Position numbers and translations under genes: made by a program. 64,000 bases of DNA from Bacillus thermotolerans (GTDB lineage Bacteria; Bacillota; Bacilli; Bacillales; Domibacillaceae): contig NZ_JWJE02000004.1 of the NCBI RefSeq assembly GCF_000812025.2, positions 79,314 to 143,313 on the forward strand, in the 5' to 3' direction. Numbering within the stretch: position 1 is the stretch's first letter; each line of letters starts with the position of its first letter. The notes under the pieces are model-generated. The model was not told the origin of the DNA and made no database searches. It saw nothing but the letters and a program-made list of their open reading frames with translations. This document shows, in pieces, positions 27,684 to 36,368 of the stretch.

Positions 27684-30600
27684 ATGATGTCAACAGCAAC
27701 TATACAGCAGACAATGGCACCTATCATTGCCAAAACCGTCAGCCTATTTGAATTATTTGAGCGGGCGGGTGATGAGGAACGTGCACGAAAAGCGAAGTTA
27801 TTTTTACAGAAGCTTCATAATGAAGAATTTATCGTAGCTTTCTGCGGGCACTTTTCCGCTGGGAAATCAACGATGATTAATGCGCTGACAGGAGAGAACT
27901 TGCTGCCGTCAAGCCCGATTCCGACAAGCGCTAACTTAGTAAAGGTTCACCGGGCATCTGAAGACTTTGCAAAGGTTTATTACAGAGACAAGCAGCCGCT
28001 TCTTTTTCAAGCGCCTTACCGTTTTGAACGAGTAAAGGAGTTTTGCAAAGATGGAGAAGAAGTAGAAACAATTGAAATCGGTCATAGTGAATCCAGCCTG
28101 CCAAGTGAAGTGACGGTGATGGATACACCAGGTGTGGATTCAACAGATGATGCCCACCGTATTTCGACTGAATCAGCCCTGCATTTGGCTGATATGGTTT
28201 TCTACGTAATGGACTATAACCATGTTCAGTCAGAGCTGAACTTTATTTATACAAAGGAACTGCTTTCTCACGGAGTAAAGCTGTACTTAATTATTAACCA
28301 GATCGATAAGCATAGGGATGAAGAGCTTTCATTCGATGAATTTAAACAGTCCGTTTATACATCGTTTTCAGCCTGGGGGGTAGAGCCGGAGGCATTTTAC
28401 TTTACGAGCTTAAAGGCGCCTTCTTTTCCGGGGAATGACTTTGAGGAAGTAAAGAGCCTTATTCACGAAAGCATGGAAGATCGGGAAGAGCTGTCTTTTC
28501 GTTCGGCTGAAACAATGATGAATCGTCTTGTCAGCGAACATCTTAGCTGGCTTGAGGAAGAACAGGCAGAAACGAAAGAAGAACTTGCAGAGATACTTGG
28601 CGAGGATTGGGATAAGGAAGAGCTCATTGAAAAAGAACGGGAGACGAAAGCGCAGCTTGACAAGCGTGATCCAGAAGCGCTTGTTCGCCAGATTGAAGAA
28701 AGCCGTGAACAAGTGCTGCAAAATGCTTATTTAATGCCGGCCTCTACACGGGAGCTTGCACGTGAATATTTGGAATCCGCTCAGCCAGACTTTAAGGTAG
28801 GGCTGCTATTCAGCAAGAAGAAGACGGAAGAGGAGCGCAGGCGGAGACTGGAGAACTTCTTAACTGATCTACAGGAGAAGACGGAAACACAGCTTAATTG
28901 GCATCTTCGCCAGCAGTTCAGCAGCTGGCTGAAGGAAAGCGGTCTCCGGGATGATGAGCTGCAGCTTGAAGCGGAAGAGCTGTCGGTGCCTGTTGATGAG
29001 TCGGTGATCACCAATACCGTAAAATCAGGCGCGGGCGTAACCGGTGACTATGTACTTACTTATAGTGATGATGTAGCCAATCAATTAAAGAAACGGGCGC
29101 GTGAGCTGACAAACGAATTGAAGGAAAGGGCAGCTGGCCGCATGGGAAGCCAGTTTGCTTCCGAACGGAAAGAGTGGCAGGAGAGGTGGTCTGCTTGGCA
29201 TAAAAAGGTTGAAGCACTTCATAAGCTGGAACACCTGGAAACAGAGGCATCTAATAGACAGCAAACGATTCGCCGCTTACTGGCGGAAGACGGAATGGCT
29301 ATTCCTCAGCGATATGAGGGATTTATTCAGGAATGGGAGCAGCAGCTTCGTGATGTAACAGTCTTTAATGAGGACTTAGCCGCTGATTGGGAGTCGAAGG
29401 CTGTTGAACAAGAAGAAAAGATCGTTCAAGAAGCAATACGGACTATGGAAACTACGGGTACGAGCATGGAAGAAACAGCCGGCCGCCTTCGGCATATGAG
29501 CGAAAAGCTGAATGGAATTCCAGGCTTCCAGCGCTTTATTGATGGATTAAAGCAGAAAGCCGGTCGACTGGAACAAAGAAAATACACGATTGCTTTGTTC
29601 GGGGCATTCAGTGCCGGGAAGTCCTCTTTTGCCAATGCACTGTTGGGCGAAAAGGTACTTCCAGTGTCTCCTAACCCGACAACAGCTGCCGTGAACCGTA
29701 TTCATCCGCCTGATGACACTCACCAGCACCGGACAGCAGACGTTCATTTGAAGACGGAAGAAGTGATGCTGTTTGACCTGCAGCAATCGTTAGAGTTTTT
29801 TAACCGGACCGTTCAAACCCTGGAGGAAGCTTATGAAGCTGTTCCTGGACTATTGGGGAACAAAGGCGGAGACGGCAAGGAAAATATTCACCTTTCTTTC
29901 CTGAAGGCCTTTTACGAAGGTTACACCGAATATAAACAGCACCTCGGCCAAACGCTTTCTGTAGACTTGCCGGCCTTTAAAGGGTTCGTGGCAAATGAAA
30001 AGCAAAGCTGTTTTGTGGAATCGATCGACTTGTATTATGACTGTGAGTTCACGCGTCAGGGCGTAACGCTTGTTGATACGCCGGGAGCGGACTCCATTAA
30101 CGCTAGACATACGGGTGTTGCCTTTGAGTACATTAAAAACTCAGATGCCATTCTATTCGTTACGTATTATAACCACGCCTTCTCTAAAGCTGACCGGGAA
30201 TTCCTCATTCAGCTGGGCCGTGTGAAGGATGCGTTCGAGCTGGACAAAATGTTCTTTATCGTTAACGCCATTGACTTGGCCAGCAGTGATGAGGAGGTAG
30301 ACGAGGTCATTGGTTATGTAAGTAGCCAGCTGCAGCAGTATGGCATCCGTTTCCCTCGTATTTATGGACTGTCGAGCCTGCAGGCAATACAAGAGCTGGA
30401 GCGCGGGGATAAAGACCATCCGAACTCTAATATCCTGCCGTTTAAGCAGGCGTTTGGTCAGTTCTTAGAAGGTGATTTGACACAGATGGCCGTGCAGTCG
30501 GCGGAAGCGGAATGGGAGCGGGGGCTGGAGCGTTTGTGCCAGTTAATCGCTACAGCGAAAGAAAATCGGGATAACCGCGAACAGAAGCAAGAAGAGCTGA

Positions 30601-31331
30601 ACAGCCAGTATGACCAAATCAGCAGCCATCTGGAACAAGAATCGCTCCAGTTGATGGAAAAGCGGTTAAATCAAGAAATGGATGAGCTTGTGTTCTATGT
30701 GAAACAGCGGGTCTTCTATCGTTTCTCTGATTTCTTCAAGGAAGCGTTCAATCCGGCCTCTCTCGGCAGCAGCGGCTCTCAGGCAAAGCATGCGCTGCAG
30801 GAAGCGATGAAGGAGCTGTTAAACTCAGTAGGCTACGACTTTGCCCAGGAGATGCGGGCAACGAGTCTTCGCTCAGAGAACCAGGTGCATAAGCTGCTTT
30901 CTGACAAGCATGAGCAGTTAAAGATGCAATACGAGTCTATTCAGTCCCAGTTGCAATTTACGGATATTGAATGGCCCTCAAAGGAGACACCGGACTTCCC
31001 GACTGCTTTTCGGGAAACGCCGCTTTCAACCTTTGATAGTGCCTTATCCCTGTACAAAAATGCGAAAGCTTTCTTTGAGAAGAACGAAAAGCAGCTGATG
31101 CAGGAAAAGCTTGAGGACATGTTATCTAGCTTAGCTGATGAATATTTGGAAGAGGAAAAAGCGAAGCTTCGCAATTGGGCGAATGATGAGCTGTATCATG
31201 GAATGGGTCTTATGAAAGAGACGCTATCCTCTGACATAGAAGAACAATTCAGTGCTTGGCTGCAAGTGTTAAATGAAGCAGAAAACATTGAAGAATGGGA
31301 GCGCGTGCTAATTGGACTTGAGCAAGCGTAG
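27684..31331 (+). CDS. dynA: Two-headed dynamin-like GTPase DynA
   Basis: 1215-residue bacterial dynamin with two GTPase modules in tandem, as in B. subtilis DynA (YpbR). Head 1 has the P-loop GHFSAGKSTMIN near residue 55, PTSANLV as switch I and DTPGVDST. Head 2 has GAFSAGKSSFAN near residue 639, PTTAAVNR and DTPGADSI. Long Glu/Gln/Arg-rich helical stalks follow each head. It tethers and fuses membranes and, in B. subtilis, helps survival after antibiotic or phage attack. GTGAGGAGA supports ATG 27684 or 27687. It overlaps the next gene by 20 bases. Confidence 0.95.
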   Translation: MMSTATIQQTMAPIIAKTVSLFELFERAGDEERARKAKLFLQKLHNEEFIVAFCGHFSAGKSTMINALTGENLLPSSPIPTSANLVKVHRASEDFAKVYYRDKQPLLFQAPYRFERVKEFCKDGEEVETIEIGHSESSLPSEVTVMDTPGVDSTDDAHRISTESALHLADMVFYVMDYNHVQSELNFIYTKELLSHGVKLYLIINQIDKHRDEELSFDEFKQSVYTSFSAWGVEPEAFYFTSLKAPSFPGNDFEEVKSLIHESMEDREELSFRSAETMMNRLVSEHLSWLEEEQAETKEELAEILGEDWDKEELIEKERETKAQLDKRDPEALVRQIEESREQVLQNAYLMPASTRELAREYLESAQPDFKVGLLFSKKKTEEERRRRLENFLTDLQEKTETQLNWHLRQQFSSWLKESGLRDDELQLEAEELSVPVDESVITNTVKSGAGVTGDYVLTYSDDVANQLKKRARELTNELKERAAGRMGSQFASERKEWQERWSAWHKKVEALHKLEHLETEASNRQQTIRRLLAEDGMAIPQRYEGFIQEWEQQLRDVTVFNEDLAADWESKAVEQEEKIVQEAIRTMETTGTSMEETAGRLRHMSEKLNGIPGFQRFIDGLKQKAGRLEQRKYTIALFGAFSAGKSSFANALLGEKVLPVSPNPTTAAVNRIHPPDDTHQHRTADVHLKTEEVMLFDLQQSLEFFNRTVQTLEEAYEAVPGLLGNKGGDGKENIHLSFLKAFYEGYTEYKQHLGQTLSVDLPAFKGFVANEKQSCFVESIDLYYDCEFTRQGVTLVDTPGADSINARHTGVAFEYIKNSDAILFVTYYNHAFSKADREFLIQLGRVKDAFELDKMFFIVNAIDLASSDEEVDEVIGYVSSQLQQYGIRFPRIYGLSSLQAIQELERGDKDHPNSNILPFKQAFGQFLEGDLTQMAVQSAEAEWERGLERLCQLIATAKENRDNREQKQEELNSQYDQISSHLEQESLQLMEKRLNQEMDELVFYVKQRVFYRFSDFFKEAFNPASLGSSGSQAKHALQEAMKELLNSVGYDFAQEMRATSLRSENQVHKLLSDKHEQLKMQYESIQSQLQFTDIEWPSKETPDFPTAFRETPLSTFDSALSLYKNAKAFFEKNEKQLMQEKLEDMLSSLADEYLEEEKAKLRNWANDELYHGMGLMKETLSSDIEEQFSAWLQVLNEAENIEEWERVLIGLEQA

Positions 31332-31530
31332 AGAAGAGATCCTGGATCGCTTTCACGCCTGTGCCACATGCCGTCATTTTCAGCCGGTGAAAGAGAAGAA
31401 AGGCATGCGTTACCTCTGCAGCCGGCTACAGTATGAAACGAAGCCAGATTATCAATTTCGCTGCTGGAATCCAAAGGAGCAGGTGGTTCAGCTCATGAAG
31501 AAGAAGCTGGGGGAGTTGGAGGAAGAGTAG
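31312..31530 (+). CDS. Small four-cysteine protein overlapping dynA
   Basis: 72 residues from a TTG start within the last codons of dynA; GGAGCG is at a suitable distance. Cysteines fall in ACATCRHF, YLCSRL and FRCWNP, a possible zinc-binding CxxC...C...C arrangement. The tail is Lys/Glu-rich. The 20-base overlap suggests coupling to dynA. I do not recognise the family. Confidence 0.6.
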   Translation: MDLSKRREEILDRFHACATCRHFQPVKEKKGMRYLCSRLQYETKPDYQFRCWNPKEQVVQLMKKKLGELEEE

Positions 31531-31557
31531 AAGGAAGGCATCAAAGGGGGAGAAATA

Positions 31558-32397
31558 ATGGAGTACATTCGGTCCATCGACTGGCTGGCTAATCATTTAC
31601 ATGATGCTGACGTTTGCATTATTGATTGCCGATTTGATTTAAGTGATCCGGCAGCCGGTGAGCAGCAATATAAGAAAGGTCATATTCCGGGTGCCTATTA
31701 TGCTCATCTGGACCGGCACTTGTCCGGTGAGAAGTCAAAACACGGGGGCAGGCACCCGCTTCCGGACATAGAGGTGTTCCGGCAAACCGTTGAAGCTTTC
31801 GGGATTACTGATACAACAACCGTTGTTGCTTATGACGGCGGGGAAGCAATGTTTGCCGGTCGTTTCTGGTGGCTGCTCTCTTACATTGGCCATAAGCATG
31901 TATACATTCTTGATGGAGGTTTTGATGAATGGAGGAAACAAGGGTTGCCTGTTTCCGTAGATATTCCAGCGCCTGGACAAGGCTCGGTCTCCATCGGCAT
32001 TCAAAAGGAGTGGACGGCCTCTTTAGAGGAAGTGAGGAAGGCCGCGCTTGAAAAGGACGGAACGATTTTAGTTGATTCCCGTGCACCTGAAAGGTATGAA
32101 GGAAAGACAGAACCGCTTGACCGAGTGCCGGGGCACATCCCTGGGGCTATAAATCACTTCTTTAAAGAGGGGTTTAACGGCTCTTTCTGGAAAAGCGAAG
32201 AAGCGCAAACCCAGCGGTTTCAATCGCTTGATCCGAAACGGCCGATCATCGTTTACTGCGGTTCGGGAGTATCGGCGACGCCGAACATTATTGCTTTAAA
32301 GCAAGCTGGATTTCAGAATGTCCGTCTGTACGCTGGAAGCTACAGTGACTGGTCTTCATATGAGGAGCTGCCGGTGGAAAAAAGAACGGAGAAGTAA
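31558..32397 (+). CDS. Two-domain sulfurtransferase (rhodanese)
   Basis: 279 residues with an inactive N-terminal rhodanese domain and an active C-terminal one. The active-site loop YCGSGVSATPN has the CGSGV form typical of 3-mercaptopyruvate sulfurtransferases (SseA) rather than the CRKGV of thiosulfate sulfurtransferases. The interdomain signature AHLDRHLSG and the DSRAPERYEG motif are present. GGGGGAG precedes the ATG. It transfers sulfane sulfur to thiols or cyanide. Confidence 0.88.
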   Translation: MEYIRSIDWLANHLHDADVCIIDCRFDLSDPAAGEQQYKKGHIPGAYYAHLDRHLSGEKSKHGGRHPLPDIEVFRQTVEAFGITDTTTVVAYDGGEAMFAGRFWWLLSYIGHKHVYILDGGFDEWRKQGLPVSVDIPAPGQGSVSIGIQKEWTASLEEVRKAALEKDGTILVDSRAPERYEGKTEPLDRVPGHIPGAINHFFKEGFNGSFWKSEEAQTQRFQSLDPKRPIIVYCGSGVSATPNIIALKQAGFQNVRLYAGSYSDWSSYEELPVEKRTEK

Positions 32398-32398
32398 T

Positions 32399-32428
32399 CA
32401 GCCGCCCGCTGTATGGGCGGCTTTTTCT
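32399..32428 (+). terminator. Terminator after the sulfurtransferase
   Basis: AGCCGCCC/GGGCGGCT, then TTTTTC. Confidence 0.9.
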
Positions 32429-32485
32429 TCCTGTTCACCCGCTTTTTTAGAAAAGCTTATGGTAAAATAACAGCGAGGTGACAAT

Positions 32486-33409
32486 ATGAAAAAGGAAGAA
32501 CACTTGCTTCTTGTCGATGGGATGGCATTATTGTTTCGTGCTTTTTTTGCCACAGCGGTACGAGGCCAATATATGAGGAACTCAAGCGGCTTGCCAACCA
32601 ATGGGGTTCAAGGGTTTTTAAAGCATGTTTTGCTGGCTGCTGCGCATAAACAGCCAACTCACTTAGCTGTCTGCTGGGACATGGGAAGCTACACGTTCAG
32701 AAATGATTTATTTGCAGATTACAAGTCTAACCGGCAGGCGCCGCCGGACGAGCTTCATCCGCAGTTTGATTTAGCGAAGGAAGCAGCTGCTGCGTTCGGC
32801 CTCCCGAATGTTGGCGTCCCTGGGTATGAAGCGGATGACTGTCTCGGTACTATTGCGAAACAAGAGCACAAAGAAAGAAAAGTAACGATCTTGAGCGGTG
32901 ACCGCGACCTTCTTCAGCTGCTGGATGACCAGTTGGATGTGATGCTTCTGCAAAAGGGGTACGGCAATTACATCACCTATACAGCGGAAACCTTCTATGA
33001 GCAATTTGCCATTTCTCCAAGACAATTCATCGATGTAAAGGCACTTATGGGAGACCCAAGTGACGGCTACCCAGGGGTAAAAGGCATCGGAGAGAAAACT
33101 GCCTTTAAGCTCATTAAGGAGTATGGCTCCATTGAAGGCATTCTTGCGAATATTGACCAGTTAACTCCTTCTCAGCAAAAGAAAATGTCTGCAGGGATGA
33201 ATGTGCTTGAGCTATCCAGACAGCTTGCTGAAATTCATTGCGAAGTCCCTGTTCTGTGGCACATTGAGGAAGCAAGGTGGCGAGGAGTCGAAGAAGAGGC
33301 AGTCAGGGCAGTCGAGGAGATGGAGTTACATATGCTGCGCCGTCAGCTTATTCAAATGAACGTCTCTATGTCCATCAAGGATATAGATGATCCATTTTCA
33401 TCAATTTAA
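32486..33409 (+). CDS. ypcP: 5'-3' exonuclease of the Pol I N-terminal type (YpcP)
   Basis: 307-residue stand-alone FEN-like nuclease, a relative of the Pol I 5'-nuclease domain, able to remove Okazaki primers. Acidic metal ligands are seen in LLVDGMALLFRA, GYEADDCLGT, SGDRDLLQL and MGDPSDGYPG. The helix-three-turn-helix VKGIGEKTAFKLI follows. GAGGTGAC precedes the ATG. The B. subtilis orthologue is YpcP, which shares work with the RNases H; two RNase H-fold genes lie just downstream here. Confidence 0.92.
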   Translation: MKKEEHLLLVDGMALLFRAFFATAVRGQYMRNSSGLPTNGVQGFLKHVLLAAAHKQPTHLAVCWDMGSYTFRNDLFADYKSNRQAPPDELHPQFDLAKEAAAAFGLPNVGVPGYEADDCLGTIAKQEHKERKVTILSGDRDLLQLLDDQLDVMLLQKGYGNYITYTAETFYEQFAISPRQFIDVKALMGDPSDGYPGVKGIGEKTAFKLIKEYGSIEGILANIDQLTPSQQKKMSAGMNVLELSRQLAEIHCEVPVLWHIEEARWRGVEEEAVRAVEEMELHMLRRQLIQMNVSMSIKDIDDPFSSI

Positions 33410-33422
33410 GGCAGGGAGAACC

Positions 33423-33698
33423 ATGAAGAAAAAACAATCACTCGATGAATATTTGCTTAATTTAGAAGCGCGAGGATTTAAGTTTTCTGATGACATTATT
33501 CATTTTATTTATTTTGGCAAAAAATCAACGAATGCTTCTGATGCTTTAATGATTGTCGCAGTGGAAATTACGCTGAAGGTACAAAAAGAGTTTGACAGCA
33601 GCTTCTTTCTATCACTTGTCGAGCAGCTAGCGGAGCAGAAAATCGAAGACAGGCAAAGGGCGTTAGAATTCGCGGAAGCGCACGGTTTAATACTATAA
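33423..33698 (+). CDS. Uncharacterised 91-residue protein
   Basis: Soluble, mostly helical protein starting MKKKQSLDEYLLNLEARGF, 13 bases after ypcP. CAGGGAGAA precedes ATG 33423; an earlier in-frame start at 33387 lies inside ypcP. No cysteines, no membrane segment. It resembles short conserved Bacillaceae proteins without known function. Probably cotranscribed with ypcP up to the strong terminator behind it. Confidence 0.7.
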   Translation: MKKKQSLDEYLLNLEARGFKFSDDIIHFIYFGKKSTNASDALMIVAVEITLKVQKEFDSSFFLSLVEQLAEQKIEDRQRALEFAEAHGLIL

Positions 33699-33709
33699 AT
33701 AGATGACCC

Positions 33710-33753
33710 AAAAAGGTGGACAGCTACAGGTACTCTAGCTGTCCACCTTTTTG
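33710..33753. terminator. Strong bidirectional terminator
   Basis: AAAAAGGTGGACAGCTA pairs perfectly (17 bp) with TAGCTGTCCACCTTTTT. Confidence 0.92.
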
Positions 33754-33833
33754 ATTAAGCAGCCGCGGGACACACAGAACAAAGGTGGCTAGGCGGCTGC
33801 TAAGAGAGGATGAGCTGTTCCGTCTGGCGGTTT

Positions 33834-34235
33834 TTATTCATTTTGTTTTCCTTCATTTTTCTGAATGCCTTCGCGGGCTAGGCTATCCGCCCGGTTTTCC
33901 TTGCTTGGAATCCATTTTACAAAAAATAAAGGAAATTCTTTTGACAGCTTCAAAATCTCATCTAATAGCGGCTTGTACGCTTCTTTATGGATGTATTCCT
34001 TCTCAATCGATTGTACGACTGTTTGAGAATCGCTGCGCAGAGACACGGTAGCGGCCTGTTTGTCCTTTAATAGCCTTAATGCCTTGATAACGGCTATAAA
34101 TTCCGCTTCGTGTGTATCCTTCATACCTAGCGGGAAGGAATGGCGCTCGACATGATTTCCATCTTTAACAAATACACCTGCTCCGGCCCACCCGGGGGAC
34201 CCGGTGCTTGCCCCATCCGTATATACTTCAAACAA
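33834..34235 (-). CDS. RNase HI-like protein (YpdQ/RnhA type)
   Basis: 133-residue RNase H fold. All four acidic positions of an active enzyme are present: D in VYTDGAS, E in HEAEFIA, D in RSDSQTV and D in ENRADSLAR. It lacks the basic handle region of E. coli RNase HI. TTG start after AAAAGGAGGAAAAG. In B. subtilis the orthologue YpdQ lies in the same neighbourhood; activity there is doubtful. Here I would expect possible RNA:DNA hybrid cleavage. It follows the queuosine transporter gene on the same strand but a terminator separates them. Confidence 0.85.
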   Translation of the reverse strand: MFEVYTDGASTGSPGWAGAGVFVKDGNHVERHSFPLGMKDTHEAEFIAVIKALRLLKDKQAATVSLRSDSQTVVQSIEKEYIHKEAYKPLLDEILKLSKEFPLFFVKWIPSKENRADSLAREGIQKNEGKQNE

Positions 34236-34297
34236 TAACTTTTCCTCCTTTTAGTTCATAAGAATAAATTTTACGGAATTATCCGATTCCTTGCAAC

Positions 34298-34325
34298 GAA
34301 AAAAGATGGCCATATAGCCATCTTT
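34298..34325 (-). terminator. Terminator after the queuosine-precursor transporter gene
   Basis: On the minus strand AAAGATGGC/GCCATCTTT followed by TTTCG. Confidence 0.75.
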
Positions 34326-34333
34326 CCTGCTGA

Positions 34334-35005
34334 CTATTTTGGGAAGCGTTTAGCCAGGTACCCAAATGGAGTATCCAGCAAGGCCACGATCCATTTCAGT
34401 ATATAGGTGGTAAGAAAAATTTGCAGCCAAACGTCCGTTGGGTAAGTGCCAAGAAAAGCAATGCTTGTAAAGATGAGTGTATCAATCAATTGGCTGATCA
34501 TCGTACTTGCGTTATTTCGAATCCAAAATTGCGAGTCCTTCGGAAATTTTTTTTGCAAATAGGAGAAAATATGAACATCAACCATTTGGCTAATTAAATA
34601 GGCCGCCAGGCTTCCTGCGGCAATACGAGGAAGAAGGCCGAATAATTGTTCCATCGGCTCTTGGGCGAAATCGGTAGAAGCAGGTTCAAACAATAGGACC
34701 ATTTGCATGATAATGGTCATCATTAACAACGTGAAAAAACCGAGCCATACCGCTTTTTTAGCATCCTCTTTCCCATAGCGTTCATTGAGCAGGTCAGTCG
34801 CGAGAAAAGCCGAGCCGTACATTGTATTTCCCAGTGTAGCTGTCAGTCCTAAAAGCTCCACTGTCTTGACGACCTGCAAATTAGCCAGTACAGTGGCTGC
34901 TCCTATCCAGACAAACAAACCAACGCGGCCAAACAGTCGATACATAATTAAAAATATAGTAAAGTTAACAATAACAAATAAAAGGGCAAACCATTCATTG
35001 AACAT
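34334..35005 (-). CDS. ypdP: Queuosine precursor transporter (YhhQ/VUT family, YpdP)
   Basis: 223-residue inner-membrane protein, COG1738 family, that imports queuine precursors such as preQ0/preQ1. Six or seven helices; the family landmarks are TLGNTMYGSAFLATDLLNERYG, the QMVDVHIFSYL segment and NNASTMISQLIDTLIF. Its own promoter (TTGACC-16-TATAAT, minus strand, about 35076-35105) gives a short leader that can fold into a pseudoknot covering the ribosome binding site, see the separate entry. It is divergent from the RNase H-domain gene ahead. Confidence 0.9.
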   Translation of the reverse strand: MFNEWFALLFVIVNFTIFLIMYRLFGRVGLFVWIGAATVLANLQVVKTVELLGLTATLGNTMYGSAFLATDLLNERYGKEDAKKAVWLGFFTLLMMTIIMQMVLLFEPASTDFAQEPMEQLFGLLPRIAAGSLAAYLISQMVDVHIFSYLQKKFPKDSQFWIRNNASTMISQLIDTLIFTSIAFLGTYPTDVWLQIFLTTYILKWIVALLDTPFGYLAKRFPK

Positions 35006-35050
35006 GCAAATTCTCCTTTTTAAACAGCGAATGGAGAAAGTGATTCGCTG
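35003..35050 (-). promoter_or_regulatory. Candidate H-type pseudoknot covering the ypdP ribosome binding site
   Basis: RNA order: stem 1 CAGCGAAT (35050-35043), loop CACTTTCTCC, stem 1' ATTCGCTG (35032-35025), linker TTTAAAAA, then GGAGAA (35016-35011) which is the Shine-Dalgarno. TTCTCC in the loop (35038-35033) is complementary to GGAGAA. Stems of 8 and 6 bp with a 4-base and an 8-base loop are sterically reasonable. The layout is that of preQ1-I riboswitches, but the conserved bases do not match the consensus I remember. Confidence 0.55.
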
Positions 35051-35075
35051 GTACTAGCAAGCTGCAGCATAGCGT

Positions 35076-35105
35076 ACATTATACAAAATTAAAAAAATAG
35101 GTCAA
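35076..35105 (-). promoter_or_regulatory. Promoter of ypdP
   Basis: On the minus strand TTGACC, 16-base spacer, TATAAT. Start expected near 35070, giving a leader of about 65 bases. Confidence 0.7.
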
Positions 35106-35118
35106 GAGGAAAGCAGGG

Positions 35119-35778
35119 ATGGGAATGAAGATGAAGATTCAATGGCAATATGAATTTAAAGGACGAAAGACAAGCTTCGAATCCGACTGGCTTGACAAGG
35201 AAGCTGTCCTTCCGATTGTCGAAGATTTAACAAGAGGTGGCAGGCTCAAATCCGCTGTCATTATAGATGAGTTGGCGAATGAATGGACGGTTAAGGAATT
35301 CACAAAGCTGAATGCAAAGCTGGATGAAGAACCGGGTGAGATAGAGGTGTACTTTGATGGAGGGTTTGACCGGCAAAAGCAAGAGGCGGGCTTAGGGATA
35401 GTCATCTATTATAAGCAGAGTGGTGTAAAAAAGCGTTACCGGGTGAATGAGCACTTAATGCAAATGGAATCGAATAATGAAGCGGAGTATGCCGCGCTTT
35501 ATAAAGCAATGGAGCTGCTTGAAGAAATAGGCGTGAAGCAAATCCCTGTGACCATTATTGGTGATTCTCAAGTTGTTTTGAAGCAGCTGGAAGGAGAATG
35601 GCCTTGCTTTGACGAACAGCTCAACAGGTGGCTTGACCGTGTTGAAGCGAAAATAGAGGCCCTTGGTATTAAGCCGCTTTACAAATCTGTAGATAGAAGG
35701 CAAAATAAAGAAGCGGATAAATTAGCTAATCAGGCTTTACAACGCGTTTTTGTGAACAGCCACTCTGTGATGTCTTAA
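35119..35778 (+). CDS. RNase H-domain protein (YpeP-like)
   Basis: 219 residues. A 70-residue N-terminal domain with WQYEFKGRKTSFESDWL is followed by an RNase H fold: D in VYFDGGFD, E in SNNEAEYAAL, D in IIGDSQVV and D in NKEADKLANQ. All four catalytic carboxylates are kept. It resembles B. subtilis YpeP. GAGGAAAG precedes ATG 35119; ATGs at 35125 and 35131 are alternatives. Together with the gene at 33834 this makes two RNase H-fold proteins within 2 kb. Confidence 0.82.
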   Translation: MGMKMKIQWQYEFKGRKTSFESDWLDKEAVLPIVEDLTRGGRLKSAVIIDELANEWTVKEFTKLNAKLDEEPGEIEVYFDGGFDRQKQEAGLGIVIYYKQSGVKKRYRVNEHLMQMESNNEAEYAALYKAMELLEEIGVKQIPVTIIGDSQVVLKQLEGEWPCFDEQLNRWLDRVEAKIEALGIKPLYKSVDRRQNKEADKLANQALQRVFVNSHSVMS

Positions 35779-35809
35779 GCAGTGACTCGAATAGAAAGGT
35801 GTGACACGT

Positions 35810-35995
35810 TTGGACAGAAAACAGCTAATGGAAGAAATTGAAGATATCTTACACACATATTGCAATCATTGTTTATTGAAAGCAACCTTCCGAAAGGAAA
35901 AAGGAAAGGCTTATGCTCATAAATTTTGCATTAAACAATGCACTGTAGGCGAGCAGATTCGGAAGTGCGGGGAGCAATTATTGAAAATTAACTAA
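35810..35995 (+). CDS. Small zinc-finger protein (YpeQ-like)
   Basis: 61 residues from TTG 35810, eight bases after GAAAGGTG. Cysteines and histidines line up as HTYCNHCLL, HKFCIKQC and RKCGE, a compact zinc finger. The position after the YpeP-like gene and the size match ypeQ of B. subtilis. Probably cotranscribed with the RNase H-domain gene. Role unknown. Confidence 0.72.
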   Translation: MDRKQLMEEIEDILHTYCNHCLLKATFRKEKGKAYAHKFCIKQCTVGEQIRKCGEQLLKIN

Positions 35996-36008
35996 ATGAA
36001 AGCATATA

Positions 36009-36043
36009 AAAAAGCCGGCTGATTAGCCGGCTTCGGTTTTTTT
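36009..36043. terminator. Terminator between convergent ypeQ-like gene and cspD
   Basis: AAGCCGGCT/AGCCGGCTT with flanking A and T runs, usable in both directions. Confidence 0.9.
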
Positions 36044-36050
36044 AGTAAGA

Positions 36051-36251
36051 TTACAGTTTTACTACGTTAGCAGCTTGAGGGCCACGGTTTCCTTCTACGA
36101 TTTCAAAAGAAACTTCTTGACCTTCTTCTAAGGATTTGTAGCCGTCTCCTTCAATTGCAGAGAAATGAACGAATACATCGTCTCCGCCTTCTACTTCGAT
36201 GAACCCGAATCCTTTTTCGTTGTTAAACCATTTTACTTTACCGTTTTGCAT
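36051..36251 (-). CDS. cspD: Cold shock protein
   Basis: 66-residue single OB-fold nucleic-acid chaperone. RNP1 KGFGFIEV and RNP2 VFVHFSAI are intact. The sequence and place next to ypeQ match B. subtilis cspD. AGGAGGA precedes the ATG. The mRNA has a leader of about 80 bases with two hairpins, usual for cold-shock genes. Confidence 0.95.
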   Translation of the reverse strand: MQNGKVKWFNNEKGFGFIEVEGGDDVFVHFSAIEGDGYKSLEEGQEVSFEIVEGNRGPQAANVVKL

Positions 36252-36368
36252 GTTAATGAATCCTCCTAAATCTTCGAAGCACTTTTCTAGTGCTCAAATC
36301 AAAATTATTCATTATGAATAAATCATTCATAATAACTTGATAATACAGCAATAATTGTAAATAGTCAA
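36252..36368 (-). promoter_or_regulatory. cspD promoter and structured 5' leader
   Basis: TTGACT (36368-36363), 17 bases, TATTAT (36345-36340) on the minus strand. The leader holds ATTATGAAT/ATTCATAAT and AGCACT/AGTGCT hairpins ahead of the ribosome binding site. Confidence 0.7.

Noticed and set aside
33785..34051. 88-codon plus-strand frame opposite the RNase H-like gene
   Set aside because: Antisense shadow; the minus frame has the RNase H motifs and a strong ribosome binding site.
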